Numbered from the stretch's first letter, positions 1 through 12,568 are shown. The stretch is DNA of 64,000 nt from Oryzias latipes (GCF_002234675.1 NC_019867.2:18818184-18882183), one strand, 5' to 3'. Notes: a model not told the origin generated them from the letters alone. Made by a program: numbers and translations.

Positions 1-249
1 GTCCTTGGTTTATGTTAAACAACTTGATATTTTTCATGTAAAACACGAATATTCAAGAATTACTATTGAAATCTATAGAAAAATCACTGCCAAATGAGAA
101 ACAGAAACACACATCTGTAAATTATAAATGCATTTATTTTTTACACTATTAGAAAACACAGATTTCAAAGTACAAATACAAAGTTGTTTAATGTCATGGT
201 TTTTCACTGTTCCGTCATTTTACCTGATTTAGCAAACACAGAAAAAAAG

Positions 250-485
250 TTGGCTGAGCTGTGGTGTAGTGATTAGCCCTCTTGCTCGTGTGCCATTTGC
301 ATGTGTGGGTTTTTGTCTGTGAAGGTTCTGGCTTTCTCCCACATGCTTCATTGTTTTTTTTTTGTTTAACATAATATGTTTCTCTGCAGCTGATGGACTG
401 GGAACCTGTCCAGGGTGTACCCCGCCTTCATCTGACAGTAGCTGGGCAGGCTCCAGTATCCCCACAACCCGTCACAGGTCCCAAA
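250..485 (+). repeat. Dispersed fish SINE/L2-tail-like element (diverged)
   Basis: The left part resembles the head of a common fish short element (a 'gtggtgtagtgattagc'-type start, then 'tttgcatgtgtgggttttt' and 'ctttctcccacatgc'). The right part is the conserved tail 'cctgtccagggtgtacccc' followed by 'agctgggcaggctccag'. Related tails recur in this window in reverse orientation near 3.2, 8.8 and 21.7 kb and forward near 41.6 kb. The family assignment is from memory of fish repeats, not a search. Confidence 0.6.
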
Positions 486-1870
486 GGGCTTAGAAAGTAA
501 AATAATGGAAAGAAAGAAAAGGCAAGAAGATAGAATAACATTTATTGTGAGTCAAAAACTGCAATTCCGAAAGGCAAAAATCCCCACACAAACTTTTTAA
601 ACTTGAATTATCTTAAAAAGTCTACTTCTCAGTTCAGATTAGAGTCCTTTGCCTCTAAAATGCTGCTCCCCAATCAGATGAATACATTTTCAGCTTACTA
701 GACGTAAAAAAAATTGTCTCTTTCTTGTAAGCATCATTCTTTCTTGTAAACGTCTCAGTGTTGCATTTCTGGTTCTTGTTGCTCCTATTCGCCTACACTG
801 TTCAAACTAAAATCAACAAATAAACTTTTTTGACTTGTTAAGACATAAGGCATTTGATCTTATGCTGCACAGAAGCTCCACAGTTCCTTGAACTCAGAAT
901 GATGCAAGTCACAAACCTGCAATTAGTGGTAACATCAAATAATAAAACACAAAAACAAACCTTCAACTGGTGTTTCCCATCATGCACTGAAACTGAAGTT
1001 AACAAAAAAGGCTTCAACTGGATTTGTTAAGTTTATTCTCGTCTCTGCTCATCAGCTAATTTTGGTAATGATGCCAAATGAACTTAAATTGTATAGAAGT
1101 TGGAGCAATTATGAGCTGAAATGTAACATTGATTCCATCAAGAAAAAAATAGTTGAAAATAAAATCTTGTTCATATGTTTCAGTTTTATTTTTACAACAT
1201 TTTGCATAAAACTCTGACCGCTTAATCCTTCACAGCTCTGAGTTCTGGGAACATCTTACTAATCACCAGTGAGAATTCGGCGCTCTGCCCCTTTGAGTGC
1301 TCCCACTGCGGCTCTCCCCGAAGAGCTTTGTTTTTCAAGTTATTACCAAGTGGCTTGCCGTTGTCACTGGAAGCAGCTTCTGCAGACAGAAGGTGTGACA
1401 CAATAGAACTACATCATCTAAAAACAACTATAGGTATGACATAACTTGCCTCAAAAGGTGAAAGCCTGTTAAAGGTTTGCATAGAAATCATAAGCTGTGC
1501 AGTTCATATGCTGAAGCTCTCATCATCTCTGGGTTGTTTAATGTTTTGAGTGGTGGTGGACCCTAAAGCAAAAACTGTCTAGACTACAGAGACATGAGTG
1601 TGTGAGCAGGGAATTTGACTTATTTCTAAATGCACTTCAAGTGAACAATATTTTAAAAAAAAACTATGTATATGATGGAAATGAATATGTGAGACTTGCT
1701 TGTTTTGCAATCACCAAGTAAATTTTTTTAATGTTATGACGATCCGCACTAGGTTGTAGGTTTAAATCCCCTGAGTTCTAGCTCCCAGGGTACTCACATG
1801 GGTGCCAGCACTCCTCATGTGAGTGTAGCTCAGTTTGAGGGACCAGGGCAGCTGAAGACAAAGAGCAAAC
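486..1870. other. Gene-free stretch upstream of the 276-aa ORF
   Basis: AT-rich DNA with no long open frame. 'ggtttaaatccc' at about 1759-1770 resembles a tRNA-type B box and may be a SINE remnant. No TATA box or confident splice acceptor was found before the ORF at 1871, so its promoter, or any 5' noncoding exon, remains unplaced. Confidence 0.4.
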
Positions 1871-2701
1871 ATGAGCTCCTTTCAAACAAGTCCAGAAATA
1901 TTGGTGAATGGAGAACAACAGCTCAGCTCTGCTGAAGAAGAAGGGTGCACGGCCCCCGTCAGTACGCACGATGAAGCCCTGGAGGGCAGCAGTGCAACAG
2001 AAAAGGAGACACAAGTGAAGATGCAGTCTGTTTTCCAGCAGGTACGTAATCAGATCAGATTGCAAAGTGGCATCCGGGAGCTGGTGCAAAAAGTCAAAGA
2101 CAGAGAAATTGATATTTTGCTGGAGAATAAGGAACCTCAGGGCAAAGATGTCACTGCAGAGGAGGAAGAAGCAACGGGGGCTATGACAGATAAATTTAAA
2201 GGTGAAATGGATTTGACCTTGGAGGCTTTGTGTGCAATTTTTGAAATAAAGCTTGAGGCAAGCAAAAAGACTTCAAAGGATGAGCTCCAAGTTCAGATTT
2301 CTCTTCTGCGTAAAGAAATGGAGGCATACATCAAGCAGGCTCTGACGGACTTGGAGTGTAAAATAAAATCCAGCAGCTTCCAGCAGACACGTTTGGATAA
2401 ACAACAACAGACCACAACTCCAGGAGAGAAACGCAAGCCTGCAACAGCTTCATCCCTGACGAGCCACAGAAGAAAGGTCCTGACCCGGACCATGACCACC
2501 ATAGTTCCTAAGACCTCTGTTCCAAACATCAGCGGACAACGCACCAAATCTGAAACAGGGAGCTGGAAGGGTCAAAGCTCCCGATTCCTGCCACGAAATC
2601 GTGCACTCTCCTTACCAGAGAAAATGCCGTTACCCCCAGCGCGCCCCCCACTGCTCCAGTGCAAGAAGCAGACTGCGCCATTAGCTAAAACTGCAAAGTA
2701 A
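1871..2701 (+). CDS. Uncharacterised 276-aa coiled-coil protein, intronless ORF
   Basis: I do not recognise this protein. It is by far the longest open frame in the first 13 kb. The ATG has A at -3 (aaacATG), a reasonable start context. The N-terminal 60 residues are acidic and Ser/Thr-rich. Residues about 65-100 (QIRLQSGIRELVQKVKDREI) and 105-170 look alpha-helical with heptad-like spacing (EMDLTLEALCAIFEIKLEAS, LQVQISLLRKEMEAYIKQAL), suggesting a coiled coil. The C-terminal 100 residues are basic, Ser/Thr/Pro-rich and probably disordered (RRKVLTRTMTTIVPKTSVPN). There is no signal peptide or membrane segment, so a soluble protein is likely. An ATTAAA poly(A) signal follows at 2952. It could be a single-exon gene, the last coding exon of a larger gene, or a retrocopy. 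Its length and composition favour real coding; its function is unknown. Confidence 0.7.
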   Translation: MSSFQTSPEILVNGEQQLSSAEEEGCTAPVSTHDEALEGSSATEKETQVKMQSVFQQVRNQIRLQSGIRELVQKVKDREIDILLENKEPQGKDVTAEEEEATGAMTDKFKGEMDLTLEALCAIFEIKLEASKKTSKDELQVQISLLRKEMEAYIKQALTDLECKIKSSSFQQTRLDKQQQTTTPGEKRKPATASSLTSHRRKVLTRTMTTIVPKTSVPNISGQRTKSETGSWKGQSSRFLPRNRALSLPEKMPLPPARPPLLQCKKQTAPLAKTAK

Positions 2702-2951
2702 CTTTAGATATGTTTTTTTTCTTTACGTCAGTTGATGACAAACCAACACCACATACCCATTTTTATGTCTCCTTCATGTTTATATTGCATTGAAGGATTC
2801 AAATATACATTTTTGTTTCTTAAGCACATTTCTGACTGTTCAGACTATTCAGAAATAACTATGAATCTTTCCTTTGTCCTTTTGCACAGTTTTCAATATT
2901 AATGTAAAATGCTGTTTAAGTTTGTGTTTTATTGTTGAATATCAGCTTGAC

Positions 2952-2957
2952 ATTAAA
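2952..2957 (+). promoter_or_regulatory. Poly(A) signal ATTAAA for the 276-aa ORF
   Basis: ATTAAA, the commonest variant signal, lies 250 bp after the stop codon. A T/GT-rich stretch ('tgtattttgtatcctgtgtttc') starts about 13 bp further on, as expected for a cleavage site. Confidence 0.5.
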
Positions 2958-3147
2958 TGCATTTAAAAAATGTATTTTGTATCCTGTGTTTCACTGCTAC
3001 TATTTTTTCGCTTCCTGAAGTACATATTTAAGTACATTTCCTGATGTGTCTGCATTGAAGGTTTTGACTCAAATGAGTGAATTCTGGTGACAGAACAGAT
3101 AAAAAAACATTCTATTCCGTATATTCATTTAAATTGCCAAACTCACT

Positions 3148-3262
3148 GGATCCCTTCGGGGGTTGCTGGAGCCTATCCCAGCTCAGGTCAGGTAAAGGCG
3201 GGGTACACCCTGGACAGGTCACCAGTCCTTTGCAGGGCCAAGCAAGACATTCATATTCCTAC
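3148..3262 (-). repeat. L2/SINE-type tail, reverse orientation
   Basis: 'ttgctggagcctatcccagct' and 'ggcggggtacaccctggaca' are the reverse complement of the fish tail motif seen forward at 400-460. 'ggtcaccagtcctttgcagggcca' belongs to the same element. Confidence 0.65.
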
Positions 3263-4175
3263 CAAGGGAAAGTTCAGAATCCTCATTAAACCAGCAATGA
3301 AAAATATTAAAATGATACTCATTGTGTTAGAAATACAGTACATGTATCATTAACATGGGAGGATTATGAGCTTTCAATATCCTAATTCAATCCAAGAGAA
3401 TTTTCTCCTGAAGATAATTTTCATTTTCATCCTTCCAAATGTTTATTTAGTGTAAAAAAAATCCATGTGGTTGCCTTCAACAGACCTTTATTTTAAAAGG
3501 ACCTTAAATTAACTACAGCTTATTAACAAGTTTTAAACTCTTAATACAAAACAATAAATTAACCTACAAAAATAAAAATGCATAACAACAATGACAAAAC
3601 AAAAGGAATAGCTATTAGAAGTAGTATCACTCAATTTCAAGCTGGATCAAAGTCCAAGAAGCAAAATTAGGAAAAGTACCCAATTAGGCCCTCATCCTTT
3701 AACGTTTTACACCAAATGTTTTCACTGGACCAGGTGAAAAAAGGAAGAAACAACATCTGACTTTCCTGACTGTCCCACATTGTGGACTTGTGTTGATTAA
3801 AAAATGCCTTTTGCCTTATTGAGGATACATAGCCTGATAAAGCAGCTGTGTCCCAATGTCCTGCGGTATCCTCAGAGAGAATTCGCATCATAACAACACC
3901 TGTGAAAAACCACTGACAGGAAAAAATGCTTTGGAGTTTATACGATATGACCAGCAGAGGTCAGGAGTTCCATTGAGTCAGCACCAATGAGTTATTTCGC
4001 TAGAGGAAACACGCCCGCTTGGGAAGCCTGGCCGGCGGTGGAGGAGAGCGACGCCATCTTGGTGAGGTCGTCGGCGCCCACATGACAATGCTTTCCATAG
4101 CCTTTAGTGGCATCCAAGTAGCTTTTATATAATTTATATATATTCTTTTCTCTATATATTTATAAATATATACAA

Positions 4176-4179
<4 letters not shown>

Positions 4180-4210
<31 letters not shown>
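4180..4210. repeat. (TA)n microsatellite
   Basis: An uninterrupted TA run inside the inverted-end element. The reverse-strand open frame over it (Tyr-Ile repeats) is an artefact of the microsatellite. Confidence 0.9.
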
Positions 4211-4215
<5 letters not shown>

Positions 4216-4399
4216 TTGTTGTTAAATAAGAGAAACAGTCAGCCTCAAAAGCTCAAACTTTAATGAAAAATGCATAGTAGCAGGACTTCTTACAAATAAA
4301 AAAAAATATTACAAAGAATTTTTTAAAACAATTTTTTTAAACATGTTGAAGTTTTAGACCTCTTTGACATGTAATTTAAATTATTGAGAAAAGCCCAAC

Positions 4400-4630
4400 C
4401 ATAAGTCAATAGTAAGTCAATAATAATAATAAATAATAAGAATATATAAATAATAAGTCAATAATAATAATAATGAATCAATAAAAAATAATTATAATAA
4501 ATCAATAGTAAGTCAATAATAATGATAATAATAAATGATAACAATATGTCAATAATAAGTCAGTAAAAATAAATAATAATAATAATAAATCAATAAGTCA
4601 ACAATAAATCCATAAGTCAACAACAGATTT
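4400..4630. repeat. AT-rich tandem tract (aataat / caataagt units)
   Basis: Irregular tandem units of 'aataataat' and 'aatcaataagtcaat' cover about 230 bp. It is low-complexity, noncoding and likely length-polymorphic. Confidence 0.8.
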
Positions 4631-5312
4631 ACCTTAAAAAAGAAAAAAAACAAAAACAAAGAAAAACAATAGATTTACTAATTCATGTGAGTGATCAATT
4701 TGGTGTTACACAGATGGTATGGTGCCAGTCTGGTCAGTCCTATCAAAATCTGGTTCCACAAAATGTTTTGAACATAGCCAGACTGTTTTTCTAGTTGGTA
4801 CCACAGTGATCCATCTGGGTTAGCTCTTTTTATTGCTTAGGCCCACCTTTTCCTTAAGTCTGAGTCCATTGGAAACCTGCGAGAAAAGTTCAGTCACTGA
4901 GTCAGAAATATATAAATCTTTATTACTATAATAGCCTAGTCCGAGTATTCTGTTTATATGTTTAACACAATTAAGTTTACATTTATGTCAACAGCAAATT
5001 ATACGTACATCATGCAGCATGTTGATAATAAAAGCCCTGCAGCATCATGCATGTCAACATGTGTTCTATTAATGATGCCCCTGCAGCAGTGAAAGAAAAA
5101 ATAAATAGTACTTACCTGTGAAATGTTATGCCTTCGGACTCATTTCTCCGATTTTTGCAGTTGAAACCCGCACAATGAACTGGTATTTTGCAAAAAATGT
5201 GTTCACATGGATGCACTGGAGCAGTGACTTGACCTCACCAAGATGGCGGTGCTCTCCTCCCATGACGAATCACGTGATGTCTCCTCTAGCGATGAAACTC
5301 ATTGGTCAGCAC

Positions 5313-6589
5313 CATCAAACCCTAACCTCACTGTTACCCTACAGGCAAGGATTAGGTACTGCATCGATTCCACTTTCATAAAAGGATAAAGTATTTCATT
5401 TTAAAGATCTATACTGATGAGAGTTTTACCTTTCTTTTGAAATGAAGTCGATTTGCGAAAAGTGCATAATGTGACTCAGCAGAGTACGGAAGAAAAATCA
5501 CATTTAAAATCATGAAAGTTCAGCTGAATTAAAAAAGAAGTGTGTTGCTGCACTCCAGGGGCAAACTGAAAGGAAGTGACAGTAAAGACATTAAAACAAT
5601 TTTTGTTCAGTTTTTAAACATGTTCATCTTTTAGTCAGAAAGGTCATGAAACTATCAATGGACACGTATGCAGAAAAAAATATTCACTCTTTTAAAAATC
5701 ACGAGTCAAAATGATGGTTTTTAACCAAGCCGTGTTTTCCCTTGTTTATGAAAAATACTTGGCTTTAGTATAACTTTATTTTGTTGTGTGTTGAACACCT
5801 GAAAGCCTCCAGCAGATGAATTGGCACTGCAGTTAGGCTGCAACAGGAGATGTATTTAGCTTCTAACCAGGCACAGGAGCCATGTGCCTTGAAGCAGGCC
5901 TCCCACAACGGGCAGGATAGAGAAGGATGTGAAGAGGATCTTTGTCTCCAGTGGATGATGAGCACTGAGCTGCCATATCCGGAGGGGGTGAGGGTCCATG
6001 CAGCACATTCAGGTCTGGCCAAATCAAAGCATCCACGGAAGTAGCATCCCTTGCCTAACGATGTGTCCATGAGTACCATTGCTCATTAGGAAGGAGCAGG
6101 CAGACGAGCCCTTGTCCATTTTGCAGATATTCATTTCTTAAAGCAATATTTCAGAAAGGTACCGTAGTCAAACAGAGGAGTACATCATGACAAATGATGT
6201 AAAGAAAAGAAATCCACAGCAAATCTGCTAGCAATTTTATTAGCATGACTTTCTTTAAAGTCATGACAGCAAGTAAAGTTTTTTCCAGACTTGGTGCTAA
6301 AATGTTTCACGACAGTGTAATAACCATGTGCAAAGGGGTTTAGGATTTTACATAAACTGCATGCATTTTCCATTGCGTTGTTATGATGAAGTGGGATGTA
6401 GCAAGACCAGGATCTCTGAAGCTCTATTTGAGTCTATTTGAGAGATGAAACAAAGTTAAGGAAATAATGTAGACTTGTTAACACAGTGGTGGAAGGTTTA
6501 TGATGTGGGATGACTTTGCTGTGGCATGATGCTGATGTTCAGCAAATCCTGATTTGACTCCTCTGTATTCAAAGAAATGTAATCTAGAC
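5313..6589. other. Gene-free stretch
   Basis: No supported gene. The reverse strand of 5765-6079 stays open for 104 codons, but I see no splice signals, domain or composition that supports coding. Confidence 0.4.
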
Positions 6590-6738
6590 TTAAAGTCTCA
6601 CTCCGATCATTTTCCACTCATTCTTAGAAATACAATTGTAAGCTTCATTTTTTTTCTATAAGTCCTCCATAATCAAAATATCCCTCAAGAACATGTTAAA
6701 AACACCAAAAAAACTATTTTCATTGAAAGGGTCTTTAA
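6590..6738. mobile_element. Short MITE with TTAAAG(T/A)C...GTCTTTAA ends (family M1)
   Basis: The left end 'ttaaagtctcactccgatca' and the right end 'tcattgaaagggtctttaa' are imperfect inverted repeats. 'gaacatgttaaaaacaccaaaa' near the right end matches 'gagcatgttaaaaaaccaaaag' in the longer copy at 58854-59303, so both belong to one family. Confidence 0.6.
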
Positions 6739-8380
6739 TAGAAAATAAGTGCATTTGGTTGCAGTAATCGTGATAAACTAACTAAAAATGATCACTAATT
6801 ATTATTGTAAAAGCCAAGGCCTCATAACATGTTAAAATTATCCTAAAATTCTTCTACATTTGAGTTTTACGTTAATTTTTTTATTTATTGTTTGCCATTT
6901 TGAAACTTTGCTCAAACAGATGAGTTTCTGTTTCCTTGACAAGAATCCTGTTTGACATGGCTGCAGATCAACAGATGTGGCTGGTGCAGTGACAGGTGGA
7001 GTTGACAGGATCCTGGTAAACAGTGAACAGCAACGATTGACAGGTGGCGTTAAAGGAGATCCGTCTGATCTCCCAATCCCCCTCCTGAATGTGCCAAATG
7101 AAAACAACATTAAAATGCAAACACTTGGCTGGTGCAAACGCTGCGGTGGGGCTTAACATTGTTCTTAAAGATGTGGACTATTACAGTAAAGGGGCCACTT
7201 TCAGGTTAAACTAGACAGATTACTGAGACAAGCTGATTACCAAGGGGAGCCCTAACATGGTAACAATTTTAGCCATCATCAGGGAAAGAATAATGAGGGA
7301 GACCTTAGAGATAGTGAGATTTGGAACTTCTCAAGCTTCTTATGTGTGGCATGATTAGACATGTTAAATGGAGTATTTTTAAGTTCAAGTTAATAAGAAA
7401 TTTGACTTTATTCCCAGGGTTTATGAAACATTAGTGTAAAGGACCAAGTCCACAGCAAATCCAATTGAAAACACAACATTGCCTCATTTGTTTTATTCTG
7501 CTCAAAAAACACAAACTTCACTCAGTAATTGGATTAACGCTGACTATTGAATATCTTATTACACTGGGATCTCAAATAATATTATTTAGACTAAAGAGGA
7601 GGAGACAGCCACATGCAAGTAAAGACAAAAGCAGCAAAAGGCTCTGATAAAACAGAAAACTGCAGGAATCAGCATGAAGATCCCAGTGAGGAGCAATTAA
7701 AACCAAGGTGAGGATATGCTGTAAGAATAATTGAAAGCAGCTGTGACAAAATAACGGAAACCAGGGGAGAACTCAGGCAGGAAGTTACCCAAACAAAGAC
7801 AGAGAAACACAAACAAACAGAAAAGCGAGATTTGGTGGGAAATTTGCAAAAACACAAAGAACCCTTGTAAAGTGAACACACACAAAGAAAACATAATTTT
7901 TTGTTTGATTTTTCGTAACTAACAAAATGGAAGAAAGTCAGATGCAAAGGTTTGAGGATTTTCCAAATTCGAATAAAATAGATGGGTTAAAGGTGGAGAC
8001 AGCTCCTTTTAAGGATTCCTTCTTGTTTTGGTGCATCTGAGACTCTGCTGTCTAGACTGGAGATGGGCTCATCATCATTAGCAGTGCAGCGTAAGCCTTA
8101 ATCCTCTACTGTTTTTCATCTCACAACTGGCTGCACCTTGATGCACACAACACTTTTGTTGCCTAAACAAATCCCACCAGCTCCTACTTCTAGATTTTCC
8201 TTTAAGGAAATAACACAAAAAGCAGAATATTGGCACAAAATAAACAAAATAAATAGTTTTAATAGTTTGCAGCATTAAGACAAGAAAATCCACAAAGCTT
8301 TCATCAAGACTGTAATTTCAAAAAGTAGGGAAGCATATTAGTTGATCTCAAGTTTCTAATATTGTTTCTTTTTTCTCTAC

Positions 8381-8595
8381 TTAAGTAACCCTTGTGCTAT
8401 TCTACGCACTTTAACATTGAGAGTTGGGTCATCTAGACCCACTAGACAGTGCTCTGAACCATTTTTCTTCAATGATTTGTGATCTTCACTGGTGTCCATG
8501 GATTACATGAAATCTTTCCACCTTTATCCACCTTTGTCATGGTAGGGAGAACACGTCAATGGAAGGGTGGGGTCATAGGATAGCACATGGGTTAA
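8381..8595. mobile_element. ~215-bp MITE with TTAA ends (piggyBac-like)
   Basis: The left end 'TTAAgtaacccttgtgctat' and the right end 'atagcacatgggTTAA' form an imperfect inverted repeat bounded by TTAA, the piggyBac target. Internal 'gggtcatctagaccc' is a small palindrome. The element has no coding capacity. Confidence 0.6.
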
Positions 8596-8734
8596 GCTAA
8601 AGTGATATAATTCTATTAATTACAAAATAAAAAATCCAAATTGCAAAACCTTGGTGAGTCAAACATCTGAGTTGCGTTGTGCCTTTTTGATTTTACTTTT
8701 TGTGTTGGTATTTTGTGACTTTACAAACCACCCT

Positions 8735-8812
8735 CATCCTGTGCAGCTTCTCTGGAGCCCATTCCAGCCATATTTGAATGGAGGCAGGGCACACCTTGAA
8801 TTATCTCCCTCC
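8735..8812 (-). repeat. Diverged L2/SINE-type tail relic
   Basis: 'ctctggagcccattccagcc' and 'ggaggcagggcacacctt' correspond to the reverse-orientation tail motif seen more cleanly at 3148-3262. Confidence 0.45.
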
Positions 8813-10439
8813 TTGGTTTTGGTCATAATTTGATTAAAAAAATGCTTAAAAATGTGTTCATTGTGTGGGTTCCAAAGTAACAAAGACAGAAAAAGAACTG
8901 GCTGGTTACTGGAGATAAACTCAAACATAGTGACAAACGCAGTCTTTGCTTAAACACAGCCACTCCTCTTCCTTCTGCAAGTCTACCATTGACTTTGTTG
9001 GGCTCCATTACAGCCATTGTGCACCAGACTCACAGATATGACAAGCAGGAAGATGAAAAAGTGGGAGCTTAGATGAGATCCTGATTTATGATCTGCGCTA
9101 AACCAGCTAATGGGTTTGCAGTCATCTGTAATTCTTTTCTCTGTACTAACGTGTTGTGAAAAATGAAGAGGTGGTGGTGAGCAAGCGCTGGTTGTGTGTG
9201 TGTTGCAGTCTGGCAACAGGTGGAGGAATGACACAAAGAAAGTAGGGTTAGCGCTGACAGCCCCAGGAATGTGTTAGGTCTCTGTTTACACGTAAAAGAA
9301 CACACACATACATACACACTAAAACACGTAGGCCACATTTGCTGCTGCTGCTGCTGCTTGGGTGGGATGAAGCAGAAAGATCTAAAGGAGGACAGCAGTT
9401 GTGTTTTGGTTCAGATGTCCCGTTTGGGTGTGGCAGCCTCTGGCTGACGACAGCACTCAGATTCAGACACCTGTGTGGGCCCGTGTGAAAGCGTTTTCTC
9501 TCAGCTTTGGAAATAAAACTTGTGGTGTTGCCAGAGCGATTAAAGGTTAAAAGTGTTTTGGAAATGTCCTTGCTGTTATTAAAACCGCTGAAATGTCTGC
9601 CACTAGGCACCAGGGAGACAAAATTATAGTTTCAGTGTCATGTTCTTGAACTTGATGACAAAGGTTTAATGTAGACTGAATTCCCAGCTGCTAAAAATAT
9701 TTTTGAATATAGCTAGTACATTTTTATACTTTTTTATTCCTGTTCTCACTTTGTTTCTTTTCTTTTTGTCACTTCAGTTAAAAAAACAGCAATTAAAAGC
9801 TACTGACACCAGTGACTGTTACTGATCCAGCAAAAATCCTTTATTTTCTTTGGAAACAAATCATAATTATTTATAATTGTGAAAACCAGGCAAAGTAGAT
9901 GTTTTGTTTGTTTTGGAAAATCCCTTTTTTATGTGTTAAACACTGTTAATGAATCTTTGAACAAAGGCAGTTCATCACCTTTATCAACAAAATATTCCTC
10001 TCTGAATACAGGAACATTTGAACACCTCCATAAACATTTTTACACGACAAGTTTGATTGATGGACCTGCTGGCTCCGTGCAACCCTGACAGGAGCTGTGA
10101 CACAAAGAAATTGCATGCAGTTATGTTGCAGATGTGAAACTGTACTGGATAAATCATCTGGAGTGTAACCAGGTAATACATTTGAGGATATAGAAACTTG
10201 AGTGTTTGATTTTTCAGGTTGCATGCTCATGAGGTCATGTCAGACCTAAGAGGCTTCATGTCACAATTACAGTTGAATAAAAAAGAACACTGTAAAAAAA
10301 AGATATATTAAGAAAGTAAAAAAAACCCAGGTTTCAAGAATTTATTTCAGATCTTTCTGTCTTACAAAAAAAACAAAAACAAAAAATTTCAATAGTTTTT
10401 CAATAGCAAAATAATCTTATAGTTTGAGAAAATGTGACT
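8813..10439. other. Gene-free stretch
   Basis: Nothing supportable as a gene. It contains a CTG repeat at 9341-9358 (six units) and CA-rich microsatellite DNA around 9300. Confidence 0.4.
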
Positions 10440-10965
10440 TTTTGAGTAACTGGACATGTGACACGGGTTCAAGAACACATTAAACGTGCAATCTAGAATG
10501 CGCATTTAGCCCAGGTGATTTACACAGGACAAGCAGGAAGGGCTTTCTTGTTCTTCTTCTTTTCTACTAGCACATGTCCGCCACCCACTGTTGGAAGAGA
10601 GTTGGTCGAAGTGGTGCAAATCTCGTGAATCTTGCTCCAGGCCTTTTCTTTCACAGCTCTATTCTGATATGGTAAACCTGGTGTCATGTAAATAGCAATT
10701 ATTACCGATAATTTCTCCTCCGTGATCATGATCCAAACAGTTGGCACCTCTGTGATTTTGTCACAACCATATCAGAGTCCTTGATTGGTCTAAGTTTAAC
10801 TTTCACCACTCGTTCAGTGGCTATGGGTTTTGTACATAGAGCACAAAAATGGTCCTAAAAATGTGCGTGGTTACACACGAACGCAAGAGTTTTGAACGCG
10901 GAAGCCCGTGTGCGTGTTTACATAGACTTTTCTTTGAAACTGGTCGCTTAAACACGCGTTGCTTA
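10440..10965 (-). repeat. Dispersed repeat family R, copy 1
   Basis: In reverse complement this region matches 33930-34440. Both share 'gcacgggct(t/c)cc', 'tctatgt..aaaac', 'gccactgaacg', 'agttaaac' and 'gaccaatca.gga.tc', in the same order. The two copies are old and diverged. No coding capacity or clear terminal repeats were found, so the class is unknown. Confidence 0.55.
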
Positions 10966-12560
10966 GGGGGGTATGTACATATAGCTTCAGACCATATTGC
11001 TACCCAATTGACAGACTTTTTGCTTATTTTCTGTTTACTCAATCTTTAAGCACAAAGATGAGGTGAAAGATATTTAATGAGGTTACACAGCTCACACTTG
11101 CTTTGTGAAACATTTTGTACCCTAAATACCCTGCACTGTTTTTTAACTCAGACAAAAGGCTGGCATGGAATTGTAACGTAAGCTACAGGGGACTTTAAAC
11201 TTTGGCTTGTTAAAAATATCAGAGGACAGGAGAAACATGGATGAGCTGCCTGTATAAAAACTTTAGGAGTGATGTAAATGCACACCCAAACACACGAGCA
11301 ACTCACATAGACCCTGCATGTGTGTAGATAACATTTATGTGCATTCAGAGGCTTAACACAGCTGTTGTCTTTGTGGTCAGGATGTCTCTGCTGCTTGGGT
11401 CAGGTGTTATTCTGCCTGAGTTCTCCAAATAGTTAGGCTAATAGCATCAGACAAGCTGTCAGGCCAGCTCATCACAAAAACAGAAACTTATCCGGCCTGT
11501 TTAGCTTGCATGATCGACTCCTCCCGCTGTCTTAGCATGCTGGTGGCTGCAGGGCAATGTACAGATTCTTTTGTTTGTTTAGGTGCAGCACAAACCTGTG
11601 GGATGAAGGAATTTACAGTGTACCTGATGCATCTAGTACTTTTTGACTGTTGCTGATGGAAGAATAAGTTATTTTGAGCACTCCAATATCTGCAAAGTGT
11701 GCAAAGTTAAAAAGCCAGTCGCCACCAATCCATTGCACATCCCATCCTGAAGTCTTTTGCAAACTTAAATGCAGAAGACTACAGTGCAAGACCTGCTGCA
11801 AAAATAATATTGTTTTACTTTGTTTCTTTTTTTTTTAGCATCCTCAACTCAGATCCGTCTTCTCTCCTCTCCTTTATCGGAAAAATCCGGCAGCTCAGTG
11901 AGTTGCATCTACTGCTGTCTGCATCCTCTCCCACACCCTCCCCTGGACCCCAACAACTGCTCCAACTGCATTTTCTTGTCAGGACAGACAATCATTGACT
12001 TGTTTTACAGGCCAGCTTCTGCCACAATTAGAGCCCCGCTTCCTCTTACTGCTGCCCGCTGAATGGTGTTTGCACCCATCAGAAGTCCATCTGTAGGTCT
12101 ATCCAAAGGATCTCATGCAGAAGGGAACAGTTTAAGAAGTGTTTATTATTTATATATTTAAATAACTCAATCTTTGTTTACATCTTAAATAGAAACAAAG
12201 ACTTTTGGTGTTCTAGATTACTACGCACTCTTGCAGAAATCCCAGCTGAGAATGGAATACACACTCTGAGGAGGGCTGGTGCTTTGCATAATCTGGTTAC
12301 AGTCTGAATACTGGCTGTAAATCAATACAGATTAGAGGTGTGTGAGTCTGAAGGTGTAAAACCAATGCAAGGTCCATGAATAACAAAGCTTAACCCCTTA
12401 GAGATACTCTACTCTGAAATAACAGAACAGTCGACTGAAACTATAGATTAAATATTTACGTTTTTCCACCCCGACTTTCTCTTCTTCTGAATAATTAGGT
12501 TTAGGAGATTTCCATTTCACCTTTTTTGAAAACAGAACACGCAAGGCGTCAATAAGTCAG
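10966..12560. other. Gene-free stretch downstream of the apelin receptor
   Basis: No supported gene. This is ordinary intergenic DNA up to the receptor's probable cleavage site. Confidence 0.4.
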
Positions 12561-12568
12561 GTTATAGC

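Larger units (their letters stand above)
3970..5312. mobile_element. Candidate 1.3-kb element with ~100-bp inverted ends and AT-rich tandem core
   Basis: The left end (3975-4085: 'gtcagcaccaatgag', 'cgctagagga', 'cgccatcttggtgaggtc') is repeated in reverse complement at 5215-5310 ('gacctcaccaagatggcg', 'cctctagcg', 'ctcattggtcagcacc'). The core holds a TA dinucleotide run (about 4180-4210) and a long AAT/AGTC-type tandem tract (about 4400-4630). No transposase frame is present. This is either one non-autonomous DNA element or two facing copies of a dispersed repeat. Confidence 0.5.

Noticed and set aside
4000..4215. Reverse-strand ORF rich in Tyr-Ile repeats
   Set aside because: It is the translation of a TA microsatellite and an inverted repeat end, not a gene.
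5765..6079. 104-codon reverse ORF with cysteine-rich translation
   Set aside because: No splice signals, homology or signal peptide that would support an exon.
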